DNA from: Acidisphaera sp035272265
GTDB taxonomy: Bacteria > Pseudomonadota > Alphaproteobacteria > Acetobacterales > Acetobacteraceae
Direction: 5' to 3'
Assembly (NCBI GenBank): GCA_035272265.1
Contig: DATEQV010000495.1
Span: 1-6,939, forward strand
DNA length: 6,939 nucleotides
Shown here: positions 1-5,064 of the stretch, piece by piece
Numbering within the stretch: position 1 is the stretch's first letter
Layout: every line of letters begins with the position of its first letter
Translations under genes and position numbers: made by a program
The notes under the pieces: model-generated
What the model saw: only the letters and a program-made list of their open reading frames with translations
What the model was told of the DNA's origin: nothing
Database searches by the model: none

Positions 1-130
1 CTGTCGGAGTTAAGCACAAACCACGAACAAATCGGAGATTTCTTTCGATACTTCGCGGTTCTGCACAACAAGAGAATCCGCCGGTGGCCGTTGGCGACAT
101 ATTCATCCGCAAAACTGCTAACTCCGACAG
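1..130. mobile_element. Candidate MITE or IS-end remnant bounded by inverted repeats
   Basis: The first 12 bases, ctgtcggagtta, are the exact reverse complement of 119-130 (taactccgacag). Allowing a one-base gap, the match extends inward by gca. The roughly 105 bp between the arms contains no convincing gene and no transposase. A short non-coding segment with terminal inverted repeats is the form of a MITE or an internally deleted insertion sequence. The window begins exactly at the left arm, so a target-site duplication cannot be checked and the element could extend further left. I cannot assign an IS family. The alternative is a chance or regulatory dyad, though 12 perfect bases at this spacing is unusual. 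Confidence 0.4.
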
Positions 131-230
131 GCTGCTAGGGCTCGTCATCGTCCGCGATGTGAAGCCTTTCACTGGGCTTGGCCAAGCCTGGCATGCTAGT
201 TTTTCGTTGCCAGCGGCGGCAGCCGCACAG

Positions 231-236
231 AGGGAG
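231..236 (+). promoter_or_regulatory. Ribosome binding site of the leader-peptide gene
   Basis: AGGGAG lies six bases before the ATG at 243. It decides the start: the same frame is open upstream from about 84, but no comparable Shine-Dalgarno sequence precedes the earlier possible starts, and the stretch encoded there does not resemble a leader. Confidence 0.6.
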
Positions 237-242
237 ATCGAC

Positions 243-392
243 ATGGCCAAGAGCGACAAGCCCAGCCGTCCGAGCGAACCAAGCAAGCCCGCCACGGTGG
301 AAACCGTGAAGAAGGACAGCCCCGAGTTGACGGAAGATGAGCTGAAAAAGGTCTCGGGCGGCCGTGAGAGTACCATTGCGCACGTGAGCTGA
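243..392 (+). CDS. Double-glycine leader peptide (bacteriocin-like precursor), probably truncated core
   Basis: The 49-aa product begins with a hydrophilic Lys/Pro/Ser-rich stretch and then has ELTEDELKKVSGG at about residues 28-40. That is the classic double-glycine leader motif, with the acidic/hydrophobic pattern leading to the GG cut site. In known systems such leaders are recognised and cleaved by the peptidase domain of a dedicated ABC exporter; none is in this window. Only nine residues (RESTIAHVS) follow the GG before TGA, which is very short for a mature peptide. The TGA lies inside a second, out-of-frame copy of the leader-end DNA, so the original core was probably replaced by a duplication or recombination. 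The start at 243 is set by AGGGAG six bases upstream. The leader motif is clear. Whether the gene is still functional, and whether the product is a bacteriocin, signal or other secreted peptide, is not. Confidence 0.6.
   Translation: MAKSDKPSRPSEPSKPATVETVKKDSPELTEDELKKVSGGRESTIAHVS
338..362 (+). repeat. Direct repeat copy 1: leader end (ELKKVSGG coding DNA)
   Basis: This 25-bp segment encodes the last residues of the double-glycine leader in frame with the gene. It is repeated base for base at 385-409, an offset of 47 bp. Bases on either side of the two copies differ, so this is not a simple 47-bp tandem duplication. Confidence 0.85.
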
Positions 393-409
393 AAAAGGTC
401 TCGGGCGGC
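385..409 (+). repeat. Direct repeat copy 2: second leader-end, out of frame
   Basis: Identical to 338-362, but 47 bp downstream and therefore in a different frame. Read from 386 it gives ELKKVSGG followed by KRLCTGTHYQARISIR and TAG at 458-460, a plausible 16-residue core after a GG site. There is no start codon in this frame between the TGA at 365-367 and the copy, so it cannot be translated independently by normal initiation. A third, weaker echo (tcgggcggt, 461-469, SGG) sits 60 bp further on, in the same frame as copy 2 and directly after the TAG. Confidence 0.7.
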
Positions 410-460
410 AAAAGGCTCTGCACTGGCACTCACTATCAGGCTCGGATTTCCATCCGGTAG
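386..460 (+). pseudogene. Orphan second core peptide after a repeated GG site
   Basis: The frame from 386 encodes the leader end, a GG site and a 16-residue Arg/Lys-rich tail with one Cys, ending at TAG 458. It lacks its own start and ribosome binding site and is in a different frame from the 243 gene. One frame change between 362 and 385 would join it to the leader. I interpret it as a displaced original core or the remnant of a second precursor. The stretch from 461 to the toxin stop at 481 holds only the third GG echo. Confidence 0.35.
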
Positions 461-480
461 TCGGGCGGTCAAGTATTAGT

Positions 481-831
481 CTAAAGCGCCGGCACGGAAC
501 GCACGCGGTCCAGGACCGCGCGTAAATCTGGCGGAGCGAGGCGTCCGCCCAATTGGGTCAGGCGCCCCTTGTCCACTGCCCGGAGCTGGTCGCAGACCGC
601 GACGCTCTGCGATCCCGCCGACGGGACAGGAATGACGATTGGCGGGCGAGGCAAGGGGCCGGTCGACAGCGGCGCGACGATCACCGTACGCCGCACGCGG
701 TTCAGCGCGTTCGGGGTCAGCACCACGGCTGAGCGTCGTCTGCGGATCTCGCTGTCTCGTGTCGGGTCGAAGTCGACCCACCAGACCTCACCCCGCCGCG
801 GATAAGCCGTCAGACCGGCGGCCTGGCTCAC
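481..831 (-). CDS. MazF/PemK-family toxin (endoribonuclease)
   Basis: The 116-aa protein has the length and layout of MazF/PemK toxins, typically ribosome-independent mRNA interferases that cut at short sequences. Visible family features are RRGEVWWVDFDPTR at residues 12-25 (the first strand and the conserved loop), EIRRRRSAVVLTPN at 29-41 where relatives usually have an R-P-x-V-V pattern (Pro is replaced by Ser34), the APLST strand at 53-57, and CDQLRAVDKGRL at 80-91, the conserved D-Q...D-K region. It starts at GTG 831, overlapping the antitoxin stop as GTGA, so translation is coupled. No good Shine-Dalgarno precedes it, as is usual for a toxin dependent on its antitoxin gene. The cleavage specificity cannot be read from the sequence. 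Confidence 0.88.
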   Translation of the reverse strand: MSQAAGLTAYPRRGEVWWVDFDPTRDSEIRRRRSAVVLTPNALNRVRRTVIVAPLSTGPLPRPPIVIPVPSAGSQSVAVCDQLRAVDKGRLTQLGGRLAPPDLRAVLDRVRSVPAL

Positions 832-1073
832 CCGGACTGCGTCGGCCGTAGCCCGTCACCGACCACCGCATCCCAATCGGCCATCTCGGCCGCGAGCCGC
901 TCATCACGCTCGACGTCCAAAGCGGCCTGATACAGCGGGTCGTCATCGTCGCCGTCCGGCGGCAGCGCCTGCTCGAGGAGTTGCTGCACGAAGGCGCTGC
1001 GCGTGCGCGGCGCCACCCGGCGCCGCAGCCGCTGCATCAGATCGTCTGGCAGTCGGATAACCAGCCGCTGCAT
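828..1073 (-). CDS. Ribbon-helix-helix antitoxin of the MazF-like pair
   Basis: The 81-aa protein starts with a typical ribbon-helix-helix DNA-binding segment: strand QRLVIRLPDDL at residues 2-12, then helices with TRSAFVQQLLEQAL at 24-37. An acidic linker (DGDDDD, 40-45) and a C-terminal segment with PLYQAALDVERDERLAAEM and DWD follow, the part that normally wraps and neutralises a MazF-type toxin. It precedes the toxin and overlaps it by four bases (GTGA), the standard antitoxin-first operon. ATG at 1073 is the only start in this frame before a stop at about 1131. The region just before it lacks a strong Shine-Dalgarno. Family knowledge suggests that antitoxin and toxin-antitoxin complex repress their own promoter in the 1074-1145 gap. 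Confidence 0.85.
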   Translation of the reverse strand: MQRLVIRLPDDLMQRLRRRVAPRTRSAFVQQLLEQALPPDGDDDDPLYQAALDVERDERLAAEMADWDAVVGDGLRPTQSG

Positions 1074-1124
1074 CTCTGGAGACGTAGGCCGAGCGCGCCG
1101 GTTATCAACACCAATCCAAGGGTG

Positions 1125-1139
1125 AAGTCCCTAGGACTT
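1125..1139. promoter_or_regulatory. Palindrome in the divergent gap, candidate operator
   Basis: AAGTCC and GGACTT form a perfect 6-bp inverted repeat separated by three bases. It lies between the antitoxin gene (minus strand) and the perfect -35 box of the plus-strand gene. Ribbon-helix-helix antitoxins usually bind short palindromes near their own start, so this is a reasonable autoregulatory site that could also affect the divergent gene. No binding evidence is available, and the antitoxin promoter itself is not clear. Confidence 0.35.
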
Positions 1140-1144
1140 AATTC

Positions 1145-1173
1145 TTGACAGCCGCGCGGCCGGGCCCTAACCT
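1145..1173 (+). promoter_or_regulatory. Sigma70-type promoter for the 1181 gene, leaderless
   Basis: TTGACA (1145-1150) is a perfect -35 box. Seventeen bases later comes TAACCT (1168-1173), a weak -10 matching at three of six positions. Transcription would begin around 1180, at or beside the ATG at 1181, and no correctly spaced ribosome binding site is present. This predicts a leaderless mRNA. Confidence 0.45.
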
Positions 1174-1180
1174 GTGGGGC

Positions 1181-1981
1181 ATGAGCGACGGCGACACATC
1201 GCCGGCCGACGCCTCCGACCCCGCCGGCTCCGGCCGCGCCCACGGGGCAGAGGAACCGCGCCCGCCGTTCCCGACGGCCATGGAGAGGGTCTGGGCGCAC
1301 AATTTCGACAAACTCCGGCGCTGGGCCCTTGCCCACCCGGACCCGTCCCTGGCCCCGCCCAAACCGGACGAACCCCCCGCGCCCGACACGGACGGCCCGG
1401 ACCCCGAACCGGCCCGACAGGCGCGCGCTCGCGCCACCCCTGCGCCCGCGGACCAACCGGGACGTGTGCTGCGCTGGCTCCCGGCCTCGCTGCAACGCCT
1501 CTACCGCCGCCTCGCCGAGGCCATCCCCTACGCCCGCTCGACCCGCCCCCGGAAGCTGCCGTCGGACGACGAGGCGCCACGCTGCTCCGGCCAGACGCGG
1601 CACTATCGGCTGGAGATCGCCTACGACGCCTTCTGCGAGCACCGGCCGCCGCCGAAGCAGCTGTTCCGCCACAACCCGGCCCGCCGCGACCTCACCTCGT
1701 GGTGCGACAAGCCCAACGCGTGGACCGGCCGCCGGAAGCCTCGTTGCCACCACTGCGAGACCGCCCGCGCCCACTACGTCGCCGCCCGCGACAACGCCGA
1801 CTGGAAGGCCGAGGTCGCGCGCTCTTCAAGCTCGCCCGCCGGGGTGCCGTGCGCCTGCTCGCCGAGCGGCGGGAATACCGCGACAGCCGCCGGCAGTTCT
1901 GGGCGCGCCACCGCGAGCACGTCGCCCGCAACGGCCCCGAGCCGATGCCGCCGCAGTTCGAGCCCGAGCTATGGCCGATGA
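1181..1981 (+). CDS. Unrecognised protein with Pro-rich linker and Cys/His cluster, frame broken near 1820
   Basis: I do not recognise this gene. From ATG 1181 the frame shows strong GC-ending codon bias up to about 1820. Visible parts are a low-complexity N-terminus, a short helical patch with MERVWAHNFDKLRRWALAHPD (about residues 34-54, in the middle of it AHNFDKLRRW), a Pro-rich linker (about 58-95) and a basic region. A Cys/His cluster follows: C135, C152, C175, C189 and C192, including RCHHCE at 188-193, possibly a small zinc-binding site. After about residue 214 the frame turns into Ser/Ala/Thr-rich sequence typical of out-of-frame GC-rich DNA and stops at 1981. A protein-like continuation appears in the -1 frame from 1822. 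The frame break is either a real mutation or a sequencing error in the gcgcgc run. An upstream TTG at 1145 is unlikely as the start because it is the -35 box. Confidence 0.45.
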   Translation: MSDGDTSPADASDPAGSGRAHGAEEPRPPFPTAMERVWAHNFDKLRRWALAHPDPSLAPPKPDEPPAPDTDGPDPEPARQARARATPAPADQPGRVLRWLPASLQRLYRRLAEAIPYARSTRPRKLPSDDEAPRCSGQTRHYRLEIAYDAFCEHRPPPKQLFRHNPARRDLTSWCDKPNAWTGRRKPRCHHCETARAHYVAARDNADWKAEVARSSSSPAGVPCACSPSGGNTATAAGSSGRATASTSPATAPSRCRRSSSPSYGR

Positions 1982-2290
1982 TCGCCCATCGCGGTTCGCT
2001 CGACTCCTGGCACCATCGCGACCGGCGCGCGGTCGAGCGCGACCTCGTGCGCGCCCACGCCCGCCACCTCCGCCGCGAGACCCAGCGCCGCCGCGAACGC
2101 CTGACCGACCTCGCCGCAACGCTGTCGTCAAAAAAGCAACGAAGTCGGCGTCGCGAGGACGGCGAGCCGCAGGCGTGGCAGGACGAAGCAACCCAGGGCA
2201 GCGCGCCGGACGCCGGCAGCGAGGCCGTGGATCGCCCCCTGGATCGCAATCCCGCTACGCAACAAGCAGCGGGCGAAACCGGACGAAACG
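1822..2290 (+). pseudogene. Displaced C-terminal part of the 1181 gene (3' end undefined)
   Basis: From 1822 the frame reading LFKLARRGAVRLLAERR takes over the codon bias of the 1181 gene. It encodes a strongly basic, helical, Arg/Glu-rich segment with PPQFEPELWPMIAHRGSLDS in the middle and many R/H residues towards the end. It directly continues the upstream residues DWKAEVAR if one base is added near 1820. There is no start codon with a ribosome binding site here, which supports a broken gene and not a second one. The frame stays open far beyond this point, antisense to tldD, so no natural stop can be assigned; codon bias weakens after about 2130. The product is not recognised. Confidence 0.4.
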
Positions 2291-2295
2291 ACCGC

Positions 2296-3744
2296 TCAGG
2301 CCGCCGTCCCGCCCACCGTCAGCCCGGCCATCTTCAGCGTGGGCTGCCCGACGCCGACGGGCACGCCCTGGCCGTTCTTGCCGCACGTCCCGATCCCGGG
2401 ATCGAGCGCCATGTCGCTGCCGACCATCGTCACCTTGGTCAGCGCGTCGGGCCCGTTGCCGATCAGCGTGGCGCCCTTCACGGGGGCGCCGACCTTGCCA
2501 TCCTCGATCAGGTAGGCCTCGGACGCCGAGAAGACGAATTTCCCGCTGGTGATGTCCACCTGCCCGCCGCCGAAATTGACGGCGTACAGCCCGCGCTTGA
2601 CCGAGCCGATCATCTCCTCGGCGGTATTCTTGCCGGCGAGCATCACGGTGTTGGTCATCCGCGGCATCGGCACGTGGCCGTAGCTCTGCCGCCGTCCGTT
2701 GCCGGTGGGCCGCATGCCCATCAGCCGGGCGTTCAGCCGGTCCTGCAGGTAGCCGACCAGGATGCCGTCCTCGATCAGCACGGTGCGCCCGCTCGGCGTG
2801 CCCTCGTCGTCGACGGTGATGCTGCCGCGCCGGTCGGGCATGGTGCCGTCGTCGACCACGGTGACGCCGGGCGAGGCGATCCGCTGCCCGAGCAGCCCGG
2901 AGAAGGCGGACGTCTTCTTGCGGTTGAAGTCGCCCTCGAGCCCGTGGCCGATCGCCTCGTGCAGCAGGATGCCGGGCCAGCCCGACCCGAGCACGACCTC
3001 CATCTCGCCGGCCGGCGCCGGGACGGCGTCGAGGTTGAGCAGCGCCTGGCGCAGCGCCTCGTCCACGCCGGCGCGCCACTGCGCGGCGCCGACGACGTGG
3101 TCGTAGCCGAACCGGCCGCCCCAGCCGTGGCTGCCGGTCTCCCGGCGTCCGTCCTTCTCGACCACGACGGCGATGTTGATGCGCACCAGCGGCCGCAGGT
3201 CGGCCACGCGCGCCCCGTCGGCGCGGATGATCTGCACCGCCTGCCACTGCCCGGCGATCGACGCCATCACCTGCACCACCCGCGAATCCTTGCCGCGGGC
3301 GTAGGCGTCGATGTCGGCGAGCAGGGCGGCGCGCGCCTCGAAGCTCATGCTCGCGAGCGGGTTGGCGTCGGTATAGAGGCGCGAGTTGGTGGCGCGCGGC
3401 GCCTCCGACTGTGTGCCGGAGTGGCCGGCGGCGATGGCCTTGACGCTCTCCGCGGCACGCTTGAGCGCGTCTTCGGACACTTCGCCGGCATGGGCGTAGC
3501 CGGTCGCCTCGTCGGCGACGGCGCGCAGCCCGAAGCCGAGCGAGGTGTCGTAGCCGGCGCTGCGGATGCGCCCGTCCTCGAGCGACAGGTTCTCGGATTC
3601 GTTATATTCCAGGAACATCTCCCCGTCGTCGGCGCGGGCCAGCGCGTCGGCGACGATCCGTTCGGCCGCGGTACGATCGAGGGTGGCGTCCGCCCGCTCG
3701 AAGAACAGGCGGTCGGTGACCGCAAGCGGCGTGTCTAGGCTCAT
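2296..3744 (-). CDS. tldD: Metalloprotease TldD (subunit of the TldD/TldE protease)
   Basis: This is a 482-aa protein of the TldD/PmbA family, very close to the usual length of about 480. The zinc-protease helix HEAIGHGLEGDF spans 262-273, giving the HExxxH ligands His262 and His267 and catalytic Glu263. The conserved C-terminal GTCGKNGQGVPVGVGQP carries Cys454, which serves as the third metal ligand in the E. coli enzyme. The C-terminus ends with the family-typical TVGGTA. In E. coli, TldD with TldE (PmbA) degrades unfolded peptides, matures microcin B17 and helps degrade the CcdA antitoxin. The TldE gene is not in this window. The ATG at 3744 is preceded by AAGGA with about six bases of spacing. 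The gene follows ctaA by 40 nt on the same strand and probably shares its transcript. It appears intact. Confidence 0.96.
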   Translation of the reverse strand: MSLDTPLAVTDRLFFERADATLDRTAAERIVADALARADDGEMFLEYNESENLSLEDGRIRSAGYDTSLGFGLRAVADEATGYAHAGEVSEDALKRAAESVKAIAAGHSGTQSEAPRATNSRLYTDANPLASMSFEARAALLADIDAYARGKDSRVVQVMASIAGQWQAVQIIRADGARVADLRPLVRINIAVVVEKDGRRETGSHGWGGRFGYDHVVGAAQWRAGVDEALRQALLNLDAVPAPAGEMEVVLGSGWPGILLHEAIGHGLEGDFNRKKTSAFSGLLGQRIASPGVTVVDDGTMPDRRGSITVDDEGTPSGRTVLIEDGILVGYLQDRLNARLMGMRPTGNGRRQSYGHVPMPRMTNTVMLAGKNTAEEMIGSVKRGLYAVNFGGGQVDITSGKFVFSASEAYLIEDGKVGAPVKGATLIGNGPDALTKVTMVGSDMALDPGIGTCGKNGQGVPVGVGQPTLKMAGLTVGGTAA

Positions 3745-3784
3745 GGAGGTTCCTTAACGTGTTGGGGGCGTCACGAATGGGGCG

Positions 3785-4924
3785 TCACGGGGACGCCGGC
3801 TTGGCCGGCGTGCCGACTGAGGTGTCGCCGATCGGGGCGGTCTTCAAGGCGAGCGGATTTCGCGTGGCGTGCGCCAGCAGGATCGCCGCCGCCAGTACGG
3901 CCACGGCGCCGCCCTGGTGCGCCACCGCCAAGCCCACCGGCACCACGTTCAGCAAGGTCGCGACCCCGAGCGCGTATTGCAGCAGCGTCACCGCCCCCAG
4001 CGCGGTCACCGCGAATGCCGGCCGCCTCGGATCGAGCAGCCCGGCCACGAACGCGGCGAGTCCGAGCACCGCCGTGATGGTGGCCAGCGCCCGGTGGTCG
4101 AACTGCACCGTGGCGATGTTCCGGGTCAGGTTCAGCACGAACGGGTGCAGCGCGGCGTACCCCTCGGGCACGATCTGCCCGTCCATCAGCGGGAACGTGG
4201 TGTATGTCAGCCCCGCATGGGTGCCGGCGACGAACCCGCCGGCGACGATGGTCAGCGCCGCCGCCCCCAGCGCCAGCCGCGACAGCCAGTACAGCGAAGC
4301 CGACGCGTCGCGCCGCGGCGACGGCCGCAGCACCGTGAGCGCCGTCCACAGGATCGCCCCGAACAAGGTCAGCGCGAGCACCAGGTGGATCACCAGCCGC
4401 GCGGGCGCGACGGCGGTGCTGTCCGGGAAGAATCCCGAGGCGACCATGAACCAGCCGACCGCGCCCTGCAGCCCGCCGAGCACGAACAGCAGCCCGAGCC
4501 TCGGCAGCAGCCGCCGCTCGATCCGCCCGCCGGCCCACAGCACGAGCATCGGCAGCAGGAACGCCGCGCCGATGATCCGCCCGAGCAGCCGGTGCGCCCA
4601 TTCCAGCCGGAAGATGTGCCTGAAGTCGGCCAGCTCGAAGCCGGTATGCGCGTGCAGCAGCGCGTATTGCGGGATCTGCTTGTACAGCGCGAACAGCCGC
4701 TCCCACTCCGCCTGCGACAGCGGCGGCAGCGCGCCGACGATCGGGTCCCATTCCATGATCGACAGGCCCGAGCCGGTCAGCCGCGTGGCGCCGCCCAGCA
4801 CGACCATGGCCCAGATCAGCGCGGCGACGCCGAGCAGCCACGCGGCCACGAGTCGCCGCGACGACCGGCCCGCGGCGCGGTCCTCCGGCGAGGCGCCGGG
4901 GAAGTCGGTGAGATCGAAGGGCAC
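3785..4924 (-). CDS. ctaA: Heme A synthase, COX15/CtaA family
   Basis: This 379-aa multi-pass membrane protein oxidises the C8 methyl of heme O to the formyl group of heme A for aa3-type cytochrome c oxidase. Diagnostic segments are GGATRLTGSGLSIMEWDP (44-61), typical of the alphaproteobacterial/mitochondrial type; EWAHRLLGR at 108-116 with conserved Glu108 and His111; His180 in a membrane helix; GTHAGLTYTTFPLMDG at 234-249; and His277 (QFDHR) and His336 (AVAHQGG). These four histidines fit the heme ligands of the two four-helix halves. About eight hydrophobic segments are visible, and a 25-residue hydrophilic N-terminus precedes the first. The start is GTG 4924 without a usable Shine-Dalgarno; a TATACT box six bases upstream suggests a leaderless transcript. 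No cytochrome oxidase subunit gene is in the window. Confidence 0.95.
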   Translation of the reverse strand: MPFDLTDFPGASPEDRAAGRSSRRLVAAWLLGVAALIWAMVVLGGATRLTGSGLSIMEWDPIVGALPPLSQAEWERLFALYKQIPQYALLHAHTGFELADFRHIFRLEWAHRLLGRIIGAAFLLPMLVLWAGGRIERRLLPRLGLLFVLGGLQGAVGWFMVASGFFPDSTAVAPARLVIHLVLALTLFGAILWTALTVLRPSPRRDASASLYWLSRLALGAAALTIVAGGFVAGTHAGLTYTTFPLMDGQIVPEGYAALHPFVLNLTRNIATVQFDHRALATITAVLGLAAFVAGLLDPRRPAFAVTALGAVTLLQYALGVATLLNVVPVGLAVAHQGGAVAVLAAAILLAHATRNPLALKTAPIGDTSVGTPAKPASP

Positions 4925-4930
4925 ACGGGG

Positions 4931-4936
4931 AGTATA
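4931..4936 (-). promoter_or_regulatory. Candidate -10 box for the ctaA-tldD operon
   Basis: On the minus strand TATACT (five of six consensus bases) ends six bases before the GTG of ctaA. The region 17 bases further upstream reads CTGGAG, a poor -35 box. If this -10 is used, transcription begins at the GTG itself, which would explain the missing ribosome binding site. Confidence 0.35.
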
Positions 4937-5004
4937 GGCGCTGGCTCGCCGGGCTCCAGGGGCGGTTTCGATCGAGGCGGGCAGGCGGCCGGAGGAAAAT
5001 ATGC

Positions 5005-5033
5005 TTGCCTCTTGAGGAAAGGCGGCCTAGAAG
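5005..5033 (+). promoter_or_regulatory. Weak candidate promoter before the 5065 gene
   Basis: TTGCCT (5005-5010) and TAGAAG (5028-5033) are separated by 17 bases in the gap between the divergent ctaA and the 5065 gene. The -35 matches at three positions and the -10 at four, so this is only suggestive. The rest of the gap holds a short GT run (5043-5052) and no gene. Confidence 0.25.
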
Positions 5034-5064
5034 CTTATCCGCGTGTGTGTGTAGGGGCTTTGCG

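Noticed and set aside
188..211. tggca...ttgc sigma54-like promoter before the leader-peptide gene
   Set aside because: The GG and GC elements are separated by 17 bases, not the ten required between them for a -24/-12 promoter.
84..242. N-terminal extension of the double-glycine leader peptide
   Set aside because: The frame is open, but there is no suitable ribosome binding site, the extension does not resemble a leader, and part of it lies within the inverted-repeat element. AGGGAG supports the start at 243.
2251..2273. cccgct/agcggg hairpin just past the 3' end of tldD as a terminator
   Set aside because: The stem is six base pairs with an 11-base loop and has no T-run on either strand, so it is not a credible intrinsic terminator.
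1174..3738. Very long open plus-strand frame of more than 850 codons
   Set aside because: Most of it is antisense to tldD, which carries clear protease motifs and a ribosome binding site. Long open antisense frames are expected in GC-rich coding DNA. Only 1822 to about 2290 is considered, as the displaced end of the 1181 gene.
5043..5052. (GT)5 run as a phase-variation tract
   Set aside because: Five dinucleotide units are too few to argue for slippage-based switching, and the run lies upstream of the chosen start.
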